Positions 1 through 9,457 of a stretch of 64,000 nucleotides of DNA are shown here, in pieces. This DNA comes from Peterkaempfera bronchialis (GTDB taxonomy: Bacteria; Actinomycetota; Actinomycetes; Streptomycetales; Streptomycetaceae): assembly GCF_003258605.2 (NCBI RefSeq), contig NZ_CP031264.1, forward strand, positions 2,852,001 through 2,916,000, read 5' to 3'. How positions within the stretch are numbered: position 1 is the stretch's first letter; every line of letters begins with the position of its first letter. A model generated the notes under the pieces. The model was not told the DNA's origin, ran no database searches, and worked only from the letters and a program-made list of their open reading frames with translations. A program made the position numbers and the translations under genes.

Positions 1-84
1 GGCCCCGAAAGGCTTCACCGTGCTCGCCATGGCGCCTGCGGTCCAGACCAATCCGCGAGGCAGAGACGAGAGAGCGGGCAGCGC

Positions 85-834
85 ATGACCGACCTGGCCG
101 GGCAGTACTTCGACGCCGCCGTCTCCCTGCTCCAGAGGGCCCGCGACGAGGAAGGCGGCAACGTCGAGCGCGCCGCCGAGGCGCTGGCCGAGGTCGTGGC
201 GGACGGCCGCCGGGTCTTCGCCTTCGGCGCCGGGCACTCCTCGCTGCCCGCCCAGGACGTGGTCTACCGGGCCGGCGGCCTGGTGCCGATGAATCTGCTG
301 GCCGTCCCCGGCGTCACCGGGGTGGATGTGATGCCCGCGCCGCTCAGCAGCGCCCTGGAGCGGGTCTCCGGACTGGCCACCGCCACCCTGGACGCCTCCC
401 CGGCCGTCAGCGGCGACCTGCTCTTCGTGATCTCCCTCTCCGGCCGGAACATGATGCCGGTGGAACTCGCGGCGCACGCCCGGGAGCGCGGGCTCACCGT
501 GATCGGGCTGACCTCGCTGGCGTACCCGGAGGCGGTCTCCTCCCGGCACCCCTCGGGGACGTATCTCAAGGACCACTGCGACATCGTGCTGGACACCAAG
601 ATCGCGGTCGGCGACGGCGAGCTGGCCGTGGAGGGCGCCCCCACCACCTTCGGCCCGGTCTCCACCCTGGTCGCCTCGGCGCTGATCCAGGCGGTGGTCG
701 CGGTGGCCGTCGGCAAGCTGACCGACCGGGGCGTCACCCCGCCGCTCTTCCGCTCCGGCAACGTCGACGGCGGCACCGAGTGGAACGCCCGCATCCTCGC
801 CGAGCAGGCCGACCGGGTCTTCTACACCTTCTGA
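85..834 (+). CDS. SIS-domain protein (UPF0309-like)
   Basis: A 249-residue sugar-isomerase (SIS) fold protein of the kind used to bind or isomerise phosphosugars. Visible SIS elements are the glycine-rich FAFGAGHSS segment near residues 45-53, the serine-rich phosphosugar-binding stretch FVISLSGRN near 113-121, and the following VIGLTS strand. The length fits the UPF0309 family, which is a stand-alone SIS domain. ATG 85 follows a purine-rich leader (gagagcgggcag). From memory, the Streptomyces relative sits close to pdxH and citA, as it does here. The substrate is unknown; a role in sugar-phosphate metabolism is inferred from the fold only. Confidence 0.88.
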   Translation: MTDLAGQYFDAAVSLLQRARDEEGGNVERAAEALAEVVADGRRVFAFGAGHSSLPAQDVVYRAGGLVPMNLLAVPGVTGVDVMPAPLSSALERVSGLATATLDASPAVSGDLLFVISLSGRNMMPVELAAHARERGLTVIGLTSLAYPEAVSSRHPSGTYLKDHCDIVLDTKIAVGDGELAVEGAPTTFGPVSTLVASALIQAVVAVAVGKLTDRGVTPPLFRSGNVDGGTEWNARILAEQADRVFYTF

Positions 835-849
835 CACCCTGGCCCGTCC

Positions 850-1505
850 CCGGAGGGCCGCCCGGCAGGGCCAGTCACGGGGCCGCCCAGCGAGAGTGCC
901 CGGCGGGGCCGGTCAGGAGGGCCGGTTAGGGGGCCGGTCACGGGGCCGCCCAGCGAGAGTGCCCGGCGGGGCCGGTCAGGGGAGCCGGTCAAGAGGCCCC
1001 ATCAGGAGGCCGCCCAGGGGATTAGTCAAGGGGCCAGTCACGGGGTCGCCCAGCGGGCCGCCCGGCGGAGCCCCGGTCAGGGAGACCGGTCAGGGGGCCG
1101 CCCGACGGGCCACCCGGCGGGGCCGGTCAGGAGGGCCGGTTAGGGGGCCGGTCAGGAAGGCCGCCCAGCGAGAGTGCCCGGCGGGGCCGGTCAGGGGAGC
1201 CGGTCAAGAGGCCCCATCAGGAGGCCGCCCAGGGGATTAGTCAAGGGGCCAGTCACGGGGTCGCCCAGCGGGCCGCCCGGCGGAGCCCCGGTCAGGGAGA
1301 CCGGTCAGGGGGCCGCCCGACGGGCCACCCGGCGGGGCCGGTCAGGAGGGCCGGTTAGGGGGCCGGTCAGGAAGGCCCCACGGGGTCGCCCAGCGGGCCG
1401 CCCGGCGGAGCCGGTCAGGGAGACCGGTCAGGGGGCCGCCCGACGGGCCACCCGGCGGGGCCGGTCAGGAGGGCCGGTCAGCGAGAGGCCCGGCGGGGCT
1501 GGTCA
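850..1505. repeat. GC-rich tandem repeat block, 215-bp period
   Basis: No gene is supported here. The stretch is built from short GGCCGGTCAGG-type words and contains a higher-order repeat: the segment starting near 955 (gagagtgcccggcggggcc) recurs at 1170, exactly 215 bp later. A shortened third copy begins near 1386 (125 bp after the matching point at 1261). An additional gagagtgcc start lies at 892. The arginine/glycine/proline-rich open frames through it are by-products of the repeat. The block separates the SIS gene from the convergent PAS-GAF gene and reaches the latter's stop codon. Confidence 0.85.
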
Positions 1506-2927
1506 GGGGGTGTGGCGGCCGGCCAGGTCTACGGCGGCGGCGACTCGGGAGGCGATGTCCTCCGCGTATGCGAGGTCCGAGCGGTCGAAGCGGCGGCGCC
1601 CCGGGCCGCGCAGAAAGGTCAGCACCCCGACCGTCCGGCCGCGGCTGCGCAGCGGTGTGCAGAGCCCGTGCACGGTGGCGGACGGCCAGCGGCGGTCGAC
1701 CGCCCAGGCGGCGTCCCCGCCGCCGGTGACGCAGACCGTGCCGCCGCGCTCCAGGGCCCGCAGTGCCGGGTGCAGCTCGGCGTAGCGGACGGGGATGCCG
1801 GACGGCTCCGGGCCGGGGTCCTGGGCGACCGTACCGAGCGGCGAGGCGGCGGCCCGCACCAGGCCGCCGACCTCGCCGTCCACCGCCAGATCAAGGTAGG
1901 CGTGGTCGGCGAATCCGGCGAGTACGAAGTCCAGGTAGCCGACCGCGCCCTCCATCGGGTCCTCGCACTCGGCGGCGGCCAGACCGGCCCGGCGGAGCTG
2001 GGTGGCGCGGAAGCGCAGCACCGTGCCCTCCTGCTCGGCCTGCTCGCGCTCGGTGACGTCCTCGAAGAGCCAGGCCACGCCGAGCGGCACCGGTTCGTCG
2101 CCGAGTGGCGAGCCCAGCCGGACGAACTGGCTGCGCCAGCAGCGGCGGCGGCGCTCCTCGTCGTCGCGCAGGGTGGCCCAGAGCTTGACCGAGCCGAGTG
2201 GCTCCCCGGTGGCCAGGACGTGTTGGAGGGCCGATTCCAGCTCCTCCACGCCGTCGCGCAGCACCTCGCCCAGCGGGTGGCCGAGCAGGGAGCCGCGGTC
2301 GACGCCCAGGGCGCGGGACGCGGAGGCGCCGACGGCGGCCGGCCGCAGGTCGGCGTCGACCAGCACCACGGCCAGCGGCGCCTCGTCGAAGAGTGCTTCG
2401 GAGAGGCCGAGCGACCGTTCCAGGTCGACCTGGGCGCGGGCCTCGGAGAAGGCGAAGTAGAGGCCACCCTCGCCGCCCTCGCCGTCCTCGCGGCCCTGGC
2501 CGTCCTGGCCGTCCGGCGCCGCACCGGCGGCCACCGCGCTGACCTGGGCGCGGACCAGCACCCGGCGGCCGTCCCGGGTGAGCAGCGCAAACTCCTGCAC
2601 CCGGTGCCTGCCCTCGGCGGCGGCGTCCCGCAGCAGCGCGGCGACCGCGTCGGCGTCGGCCTCGCGGACCGCCCAGCCGGCCAGACCGGGCCGCCCGACC
2701 GCCTCCGCCTCGGGCCAGCCGAGCAGCCGCTCCGCCTCGCGGTTCCAGTGGGTGACGGAGCCGTCGGCGGCCATGGCGCAGAGCCCGACCTCCATCGCCT
2801 CCATGAGGGCGGTCAGCAGTCCACGGTCCGGCAGCGGCCCGGCCTCGGGCGGCGGCGCGGCGCCGACCTTGCGGAGCCGCGATCCGGGCCCCGTCGGTCC
2901 TGCTGCCGTCGGTCGCTGTGCGGTCAT
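1503..2927 (-). CDS. PAS-PAS-GAF sensor protein without output domain
   Basis: Predicted cytoplasmic signalling protein of 474 residues. A first PAS domain spans about residues 30-140 (ALMEAMEVGLCAMAADG, HWNREAERLLGW), a second about 180-290 (LFDEAPLAVVLVDADL), and a GAF-like domain fills the C-terminal 150 residues. In streptomycetes this architecture usually continues into a SpoIIE/PP2C phosphatase or a kinase; here it stops after GAF. ATG 2927 was chosen because GGGGGAGG lies about 8 bases upstream; a start at 2957 would add nine residues without a good Shine-Dalgarno. It is divergent from the SLATT gene and convergent with the SIS gene across the repeat block. Ligand and partner are unknown. 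Confidence 0.8.
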   Translation of the reverse strand: MTAQRPTAAGPTGPGSRLRKVGAAPPPEAGPLPDRGLLTALMEAMEVGLCAMAADGSVTHWNREAERLLGWPEAEAVGRPGLAGWAVREADADAVAALLRDAAAEGRHRVQEFALLTRDGRRVLVRAQVSAVAAGAAPDGQDGQGREDGEGGEGGLYFAFSEARAQVDLERSLGLSEALFDEAPLAVVLVDADLRPAAVGASASRALGVDRGSLLGHPLGEVLRDGVEELESALQHVLATGEPLGSVKLWATLRDDEERRRRCWRSQFVRLGSPLGDEPVPLGVAWLFEDVTEREQAEQEGTVLRFRATQLRRAGLAAAECEDPMEGAVGYLDFVLAGFADHAYLDLAVDGEVGGLVRAAASPLGTVAQDPGPEPSGIPVRYAELHPALRALERGGTVCVTGGGDAAWAVDRRWPSATVHGLCTPLRSRGRTVGVLTFLRGPGRRRFDRSDLAYAEDIASRVAAAVDLAGRHTP

Positions 2928-3094
2928 GCTGCCCACCTCCCCCACACGCACGCCCATTCAACCTGCGGAAAACCCGCCGTACACCCGATTCCACGAATCC
3001 CCGGTCCAAATCGACCCGTACGTGTGCTGTGCGGTCGCCACCCCCGCCTTCATACTGGCCGGGCGGAGGGCCGACGACTGGGGGGTTGGGTTCC

Positions 3095-4000
3095 ATGGCG
3101 GCGGAGTCGCGGCGCGCGGTGCAGGAGCAGGAGCTGCTTCCGGAGCTGTTCTGGGCGGCGGACGGCGCCTCCCTCCAGGGGCAGCGCAGGACCGTCACCA
3201 TGTCGCGCTTCCAGCTGATCCTGCTGACCGCCGCCGCCGTGGCGGGCTCCGCCGACGAGCCCTGGATCGCGGCGCTGTCGGCGGTGCTGTTCTTCCTGGC
3301 GATGTGCGCCTCGGGGCTGGCCAATCTGCACAATCCGCAGGGCCTCTGGTACGAGGGCCGGGCCGTCGCCGAGTCGGTGAAGACCCTGGTGTGGAAGTAC
3401 GCCGTGCGGGCGGACGCGCAGACGCCGCCGCCCACCGTCCCGGGGGACGCCGAGTCGCTGTACCGGCTCCAGCTCACCGGCGTACTGGCCGTCTTCCGGC
3501 GCAGCCGGGCGGTGCCGCCGGGGGCCGGGACGGATGTCACCGAGGCGATGCGGCGGCTGCGCGACGCGCCGCTGGCCGTGCGGCGGGACGTCTATCTGCG
3601 GGAGCGGGTGCGGAACCAGCACGACTGGTATGTCGCCAGGGCGCGTGCCTGCGACCGGGCGGCGCGGGTCACCGGCTGCCTGTCGGTGGCGCTGCCGCTG
3701 CTCGGCGTGGTGCTGGCGGTGCCCCGCATCCAGGGCGACTTCAGCTATGACGTCCTGGGCGCGGTCGCGGCGCTGGCCGCCTCCGCGACGGCCTGGTCGC
3801 AGCTGCGCCAGTACCGGCCGCTGGCCGCCGCCTACCGGCTGGCCGCCGATGAGCTGGAGCTGGTCCGGGTCCAGCTGGCCGCCATGGACCTCAGCGCGCC
3901 GGACGCGGAGGAGCAGTGGTCGCGGCTGGCCCGGGACGCCGAGGACGCGGTCTCCCGGGAGCACACCACCTGGCAGGCGCGGCGCGAGGTGCGGGGCTGA
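3095..4000 (+). CDS. SLATT/DUF4231 two-helix membrane protein
   Basis: A 301-residue protein with paired hydrophobic helices at about residues 40-75 (FQLILLTAAAVAGSADEPW and the following AALSAVLFFLAMC) and again near 195-235. Each pair is followed by a long charged helical region ending in the AYRLAADELELVR signature typical of DUF4231. SLATT proteins are two-TM pore-like effectors that are often genetically tied to nucleotide sensors (SMODS, SLOG) in conflict systems. No such sensor is adjacent; the nearest signalling gene is the divergent PAS-GAF protein. ATG 3095 is preceded by a G-rich run (actggggggttggg). A role in membrane disruption is inference from the family. Confidence 0.75.
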   Translation: MAAESRRAVQEQELLPELFWAADGASLQGQRRTVTMSRFQLILLTAAAVAGSADEPWIAALSAVLFFLAMCASGLANLHNPQGLWYEGRAVAESVKTLVWKYAVRADAQTPPPTVPGDAESLYRLQLTGVLAVFRRSRAVPPGAGTDVTEAMRRLRDAPLAVRRDVYLRERVRNQHDWYVARARACDRAARVTGCLSVALPLLGVVLAVPRIQGDFSYDVLGAVAALAASATAWSQLRQYRPLAAAYRLAADELELVRVQLAAMDLSAPDAEEQWSRLARDAEDAVSREHTTWQARREVRG

Positions 4001-4104
4001 CACCCGGGCTGCCGCAGGTCTGCGGCAGGTCTGCGGTGGGCGGACGGCGGGCTGCGGCGGGCGAAAAGTTCCCGGAAAAACCCCGTTGCCTCCCAGGGAG
4101 GGGC

Positions 4105-4345
4105 GTGCCTATCGTGGCCGCACACCGAAAGGAGGTGATCCAGGGTTGAGTACTCCCAGGACGCGTGAGGTGGCTGCTTCCTAGCCGCCCCGCCCGGTTG
4201 CCGAGTAGGGCGGCGGGCAAATCCACAGCAGACACCCGACCCGCGGGCCCACCGGGATCGTCCCCCGGTGCCTGGTGGCAGGCGTGAGCGCCTACCTCCG
4301 GGAGCAGCCCGCGGGTTGTCTGCGTTTCCGGCGGCCCCGCTGCCG
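4105..4345 (+). ncRNA. Candidate structured RNA locus with embedded small ORF
   Basis: The space between the SLATT gene and the 3' end of pdxH is not empty. A promoter-like TATCGT lies at 4110-4115. A 17-base stretch (4127-4143) is perfectly complementary to the 3' end of 16S rRNA, followed by a 12-codon ORF. Next comes a hairpin (4184-4190 with 4208-4214). Then a branched structure: 4228-4234 pairs with 4317-4323 and 4239-4248 with 4307-4316, enclosing two hairpins (4250-4256/4264-4270 and 4280-4284/4289-4293). The long helix is uninterrupted apart from a 4-base bulge. No plus-strand gene follows until 5484. I know of no named family that fits; function unknown. Confidence 0.5.
4146..4184 (+). 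CDS. 12-residue leader-like ORF with extreme Shine-Dalgarno
   Basis: TTG-initiated ORF reading (M)STPRTREVAAS then TAG. Its upstream sequence GAAAGGAGGTGATCCAG (4127-4143) matches the complement of the 16S 3' end over 17 bases, far beyond the usual 5-7, with GGAGG ending ten bases before TTG. It is immediately followed by a hairpin and a branched RNA fold, so it may be a leader peptide, a microprotein, or only a ribosome-capture site. No translation evidence exists from sequence alone. Confidence 0.4.
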   Translation: MSTPRTREVAAS

Positions 4346-4350
4346 TCCTG

Positions 4351-4983
4351 CTAGGGGCAGAGCCGTTCGACCGTCCAGCCGGTGGGGGAGGCAGGGTCGG
4401 CGCGGTAGCGGAGGCGGTCATGGAGGCGGTTCTGGCGGCCCTGCCAGAACTCCATCGCCTCCGGGTGCAGCCGGAAGCCGCCCCAGAACGGCGGCACGGG
4501 CACGCCCTCGCCCTCCGGGTAGCGGTCGGCCAGTTCCGCGTAGCGCTGCTCCAGGACCTGCCGGGAGGCGATCACCCGGGACTGCTCGCTGGCCCAGGCG
4601 CCCAGCTGGGACCCGTGCGGGCGGGTGCGGAAGTACCCGGCGGTCTCGTCACGGCCGACCCGTTCGACGCTGCCGGTGACGATCACCTGGCGGGCGATCG
4701 GATGCCAGGGGAAGAGCAGCGCGGCGTGCGGGTTGGCCGCCAGTTCGCCGCCCTTGCGGGAGCCGTAGTTGGTGTAGAAGACGAACCCCCGGCCGTCGAA
4801 GCCCTTGAGCAGCACGGTGCGGGCGCTGGGTCGGCCGTCCGCGTCGGCGGTGGAGAGCACCATGGCGTTGGGCTCATGGATGCCGGCCGCCTCGGCCTCG
4901 GCGAACCAGCGGCCGAACTGGGCCATCGGGTCGTGGGCGAGTTCATGCTCGGCGAGTCCGGCGGCGCTGTACTGGCGGCGCAT
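4351..4983 (-). CDS. pdxH: Pyridoxamine/pyridoxine 5'-phosphate oxidase
   Basis: FMN-dependent oxidase that makes pyridoxal 5'-phosphate from PNP or PMP, the last step of B6 synthesis and salvage. The 210-residue product carries the family hallmarks: [19 protein letters not shown] (FMN site), [12 protein letters not shown], the [14 protein letters not shown] segment, and the C-terminal [12 protein letters not shown] substrate-binding motif, ending in ERLCP. The start at 4983 ([10 protein letters not shown]) gives normal family length. The frame stays open upstream with possible GTG starts near 5100, but that extension is proline/arginine-rich and unlike the family. It is divergent from citrate synthase and close to the PLP enzyme serC. 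Confidence 0.93.
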   Translation of the reverse strand: MRRQYSAAGLAEHELAHDPMAQFGRWFAEAEAAGIHEPNAMVLSTADADGRPSARTVLLKGFDGRGFVFYTNYGSRKGGELAANPHAALLFPWHPIARQVIVTGSVERVGRDETAGYFRTRPHGSQLGAWASEQSRVIASRQVLEQRYAELADRYPEGEGVPVPPFWGGFRLHPEAMEFWQGRQNRLHDRLRYRADPASPTGWTVERLCP

Positions 4984-5483
4984 CGACGCCGGGTCGGACG
5001 CGGGCAGCGCCGCCGCGCCGGGCGCGGGGGGCGAGGCCGGCGGTTCGGCGGGGGGCGTACGGCGGGGCGCGGAGCGGGCGCGTTCCGGGAGATGCACGTC
5101 CACATCATCCAGTACCGGCCGCCGCCGGTGGCGCGGGCCCCGGCCTGCGGCTGTGCCGTAGCTCACTCCCGGCGGGGGTGAATCCGGCCGCCACCCGGGG
5201 AATCTCGACGTCGAGAGAGATGGTGGCGGGGCGCGGGGGGCCTCGCCACCGACGCGTCGGCGACGGCGCGGCGCCCGCTGCCCCGCCGGGGTGACGACGT
5301 CCCCGTCCGGGGGCATCGACCACGGCGGCGCATGGCGCGATGCACCCGGTGCCTGCAAATCTGGCACTGCGTGCCATCCACGCGTACGCTGCGCATCACC
5401 CCGCAGAAGCAGAGCACTGCCACCCCAGCCAGACCACAGGCGTACCAAGCCGACAGGTCGATCACATCAAGAGGAGCCGCCTG
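4984..5483. promoter_or_regulatory. pdxH-citA divergent intergenic region with palindrome
   Basis: About 500 bases without a convincing gene. The only sharp signal is the perfect 14-bp palindrome TCTCGACGTCGAGA at 5203-5216, in a position to act on either divergent gene. The closer flank of citA (5400-5480) is relatively A-rich (agaagcagagcactgcc, caagaggagcc) and contains its ribosome-binding site. The regulator is unknown. Confidence 0.45.
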
Positions 5484-6587
5484 ATGTCCGACTTCGTACC
5501 CGGACTCGAAGGTGTCGTCGCGTTCGAGACCGAGATCGCCGAACCCGACAAGGAGGGCGGCTCCCTCCGCTACCGAGGCGTCGACATCGAGGACCTGGTC
5601 GGCAACGTCTCCTTCGGGCACGTCTGGGGCCTGCTGGTGGACGGCAAGTTCAACCCCGGCCTGCCGCCGGCCGAGCCGTTCCCGATCCCGGTCCACTCCG
5701 GTGACATCCGGGTCGACGTGCAGTCCGCGCTCGCCATGCTCGCCCCGGTCTGGGGCCTCAAACCGCTTCTCGACATCGACGCCGAGCAGGCCCGCGACGA
5801 CCTCGCCCGCGCCGCGGTGATGGCCCTCTCGTACGTCGCCCAGTCGGCGCGCGGCCAGGGCCTGCCGATGGTCCCGCAGCGCGAGATCGACAAGGCCGAG
5901 ACCATCGTCGAGCGGTTTATGATCCGCTGGCGCGGCGAGCCCGACCCCAAGCACGTCAAGGCGGTCGACGCCTACTGGACCTCCGCCGCCGAGCACGGCA
6001 TGAACGCCTCCACCTTCACCGCCCGCGTCATCGCCTCCACCGGCGCCGATGTGGCCGCCGCGCTGTCCGGCGCGGTGGGCGCCATGTCCGGCCCGCTGCA
6101 CGGCGGCGCCCCCTCCCGGGTGCTGGGCATGATCGAGGAGATCGAGCGCACCGGCGACGCCGTCGGGTACGTCAAGAACGCCCTGGACAAGGGCGAGCGC
6201 CTGATGGGCTTCGGCCACCGCGTCTACCGCGCCGAGGACCCGCGCGCCCGGGTGCTCCGCCGCACCGCCAAGGAGCTGGGCGCTCCCCGCTACGAGGTCG
6301 CCGAGGCGCTGGAGGCCGCCGCGCTGGAGGAGCTGCACAACCGGCGCCCCGACCGGGTGCTGGCCACCAATGTGGAGTTCTGGGCCGCGATCATGCTGGA
6401 CTTCGCCGAGGTGCCGGCGCACATGTTCACCTCGATGTTCACCTGTGCGCGCACCGCCGGCTGGTCGGCGCACATCCTGGAGCAGAAGCGCACCGGCCGC
6501 CTGGTGCGCCCCTCCGCCCGCTATGTCGGCCCGGGTACCCGCGACCCCCGCGAGGTCGACGGCTACGGCGACATCGTCCGCCACTGA
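5484..6587 (+). CDS. citA: Citrate synthase
   Basis: Condenses acetyl-CoA with oxaloacetate at entry to the TCA cycle. The 367-residue protein is the short type II-like form. It shows the catalytic histidine segment GPLHGGAPS near residue 200, the second histidine motif MGFGHRVYR near 240, and the C-terminal NVEFWAAIMLDF aspartate region. ATG 5484 is preceded by GAGGAG with six to seven bases of spacing; the frame is open further upstream but the N-terminal MSDFVPGLEGVVAFETEI is where the family starts. A strong hairpin follows at 6615-6653. Whether this is the main citrate synthase or the second isoform common in streptomycetes cannot be decided here. Confidence 0.92.
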   Translation: MSDFVPGLEGVVAFETEIAEPDKEGGSLRYRGVDIEDLVGNVSFGHVWGLLVDGKFNPGLPPAEPFPIPVHSGDIRVDVQSALAMLAPVWGLKPLLDIDAEQARDDLARAAVMALSYVAQSARGQGLPMVPQREIDKAETIVERFMIRWRGEPDPKHVKAVDAYWTSAAEHGMNASTFTARVIASTGADVAAALSGAVGAMSGPLHGGAPSRVLGMIEEIERTGDAVGYVKNALDKGERLMGFGHRVYRAEDPRARVLRRTAKELGAPRYEVAEALEAAALEELHNRRPDRVLATNVEFWAAIMLDFAEVPAHMFTSMFTCARTAGWSAHILEQKRTGRLVRPSARYVGPGTRDPREVDGYGDIVRH

Positions 6588-6614
6588 GCCACACCGGCCG
6601 AGAGGCCCTGTGCG

Positions 6615-6653
6615 GCGCGGGCCCGGCCCTCCGATGAGGTGCCGGGCCCGCGC
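6615..6653 (+). terminator. Hairpin terminator after citA
   Basis: A perfect 13-bp stem (gcgcgggcccggc, 6615-6627, with 6641-6653) and a 13-base loop, located 28 bases after the citA stop. There is no T-run, as is usual in streptomycetes. Confidence 0.7.
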
Positions 6654-6724
6654 CCGTACGACACCCCCTACGACACGTCTCAGCCGATGGACGGAGACCG
6701 CGTATCCGGGCCGCCGCCCGTTAG

Positions 6725-7852
<1,128 letters not shown>

Positions 7853-7868
7853 CTGTTCCAGGCACACC

Positions 7869-7916
7869 GGCGAGGCCGTGACCTGCGGGCATTCCCGCAG
7901 TGGTCGCGGCCTCGCC
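7869..7916 (+). terminator. Hairpin terminator after serC
   Basis: Long imperfect hairpin: ggcgaggccg (7869-7878) pairs with cggcctcgcc (7907-7916), with inner pairing tgcggg/cccgca around a catt loop. It starts 17 bases after the serC stop. Confidence 0.75.
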
Positions 7917-8094
7917 GCATCTCCGGCCGGGAGGGCGAGGGCGCGTGACGGCGTGGGCCGTCCGGGTCCCGCGCTGTAGGCCGACCGGTGGCTTTCCGCT
8001 CGGCCGGACCATATCCGGGCGTTCCGGGGCGAGGTGTCTCCCCGTCGGCGCGGCTGCCCCGCCCGCCACGGCACCCGAGACGGAGACCCCGCCC

Positions 8095-9300
8095 ATGGCA
8101 GTGTTGCGCCTCCTCCCCCGCGCCCTGGCCGCCGCTGCCGCCGCCCTGGCCCTCGCCTCGGCGCTGCCCGCCGCCCCGCCCGCCGCCGCCAGGACGGCCG
8201 AACCGGCCGCCCTCCGGGCGGCGGGCAGTTGGATCGTCACCCTCAGAGCGGAGCTCCAGTCCGACGCCTCGGTGGGCAGCCAGGCCGCCGCCCGGGCCAG
8301 CCGGGACCTGGTGGACCGGTACGGGGGCACGGTCGGCCATGTCTACGGCGCCGCGCTCAACGGGTTCTCCATACGACTCGGCAGCGCCCAGGCCCAGCGG
8401 CTGGCCGCCGACCCGGCGGTGCGCGCCGTGCACCCGGACGGCGTGGTCCGCATCAGCGCCGCCCAGACCGCCCCGCCGTCCTGGGGCCTGGACCGGATCG
8501 ACCAGCCGAGCCTGCCGCTGGACTCCGTCTACCACTACCCGGACTCGGCCGGCGCGGGCGTCACCGCCTATGTCCTGGACACCGGCGTCCGGATCAGCCA
8601 CCGCGACTTCGGCGGCCGCGCCTCCTACGGCCATGACTTCGTGGACGGCGACGCCACCGCCGAGGACGGCAACGGCCACGGCACCCATGTCGCCGGGACC
8701 CTGGCCGGGACCGCGTACGGCGTCGCCAAGAAGGCCGCGATCGTCGCCGTACGGGTGCTCGACGACACCGGCGCCGGCACCATCTCGGACGCCATCGCGG
8801 GCATCGACTGGGTCACCGCCCATGCCCGGCGGCCCGCCGTGGCCAATCTGAGCCTGGGCGGCGAGGCCAGCGCCGAACTCGACGCCGCGCTGCGCAACTC
8901 CATCGCCGCCGGGATCACCTACGCGGTCGCGGCGGGCAACGACGGCGCCGACGCCTCCGGCTCCTCACCGGCCCGGGTGCCGGAGGCGCTCACCGTGGGC
9001 GCCACGACCCGCAGCGACGCCCGCGCCGACTACTCCGACTACGGCCCGGTGGTGGACCTCTTCGCCCCGGGAAGCGGGATCACCTCGGACTGGCCGACCG
9101 ATGACACCGCCACCCGCACCCTCTCGGGCACCTCGATGGCCGCACCCCATGTCGCCGGGGCGGCCGCCCTGTACCTGGCCACGCACACCGGGGCCGGTCC
9201 CGCCGAGGTGGCGGGCGCCCTGACCCGGGCGGCGGCGGGCGGCAAGCTCTCCGAGGTGGGCAGCGGCAGTCCCAACCTGCTGCTCCAGATCACCGGATGA
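8095..9300 (+). CDS. Secreted subtilisin-like serine protease (S8)
   Basis: Exported endopeptidase of 401 residues. A signal peptide ([20 protein letters not shown] onward) is followed by an I9-type propeptide (about residues 43-120) and a proteinase K-like S8 domain. The catalytic triad is visible: Asp162 (VLDTGVR), His195 ([10 protein letters not shown]) and Ser347 ([12 protein letters not shown]), with oxyanion Asn282 (AAGND). The protein ends right after the protease domain, with no P-domain or anchor, so the product is likely released. ATG 8095 is preceded by gacggagacccc. The frame is open upstream, but only this start gives a signal peptide. A 16-bp terminator follows. Confidence 0.93.
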   Translation: MAVLRLLPRALAAAAAALALASALPAAPPAAARTAEPAALRAAGSWIVTLRAELQSDASVGSQAAARASRDLVDRYGGTVGHVYGAALNGFSIRLGSAQAQRLAADPAVRAVHPDGVVRISAAQTAPPSWGLDRIDQPSLPLDSVYHYPDSAGAGVTAYVLDTGVRISHRDFGGRASYGHDFVDGDATAEDGNGHGTHVAGTLAGTAYGVAKKAAIVAVRVLDDTGAGTISDAIAGIDWVTAHARRPAVANLSLGGEASAELDAALRNSIAAGITYAVAAGNDGADASGSSPARVPEALTVGATTRSDARADYSDYGPVVDLFAPGSGITSDWPTDDTATRTLSGTSMAAPHVAGAAALYLATHTGAGPAEVAGALTRAAAGGKLSEVGSGSPNLLLQITG

Positions 9301-9302
9301 CC

Positions 9303-9341
9303 CCGCTGAGGCGGGCGGAGCAGGGCCGCCCGCCTCAGCGG
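9303..9341 (+). terminator. Perfect hairpin after the S8 protease
   Basis: A 16-bp perfect stem (ccgctgaggcgggcgg, 9303-9318, with 9326-9341) and a seven-base loop, starting three bases after the stop codon. Confidence 0.8.
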
Positions 9342-9349
9342 TCCCCGCC

Positions 9350-9457
9350 GCTCGGCGGCTCCGGTCGGTCGGCGGCTCCGGTCGGTCGGCGGCTCCGGTC
9401 GTCAGCGGCTCCGGTCGGTCGGCGGCTCCGGTCGTCAGCGGCTCCGGTCGTCAGCGG
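9350..9457. repeat. Short 16-17 bp direct repeats
   Basis: Six consecutive variants of cggcggctccggtcggt or cagcggctccggtcgt lie between the protease terminator and the stop codon of the minus-strand gene at 9451. The array runs into the last codons of that gene. It looks like slippage-prone spacer DNA; no function is evident. Confidence 0.75.

Noticed and set aside
896-1785. Open frames rich in Arg/Gly/Pro through the repeat block
   Set aside because: They are the translation of tandem repeats with no start signal, domain or coding bias.
4127-4143. Possible inserted fragment of a 16S rRNA gene (antisense)
   Set aside because: Identity to the 16S 3' end stops abruptly after 17 bases; no further rRNA sequence is present, so it is not an rRNA remnant.
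4984-5448. N-terminal extension of PdxH by about 150 residues
   Set aside because: Extension is low-complexity Pro/Arg sequence, lacks a ribosome site, and exceeds the family length.
9350-9457. CRISPR-like short repeats
   Set aside because: 16-17 bp contiguous units without spacers: slippage repeat.
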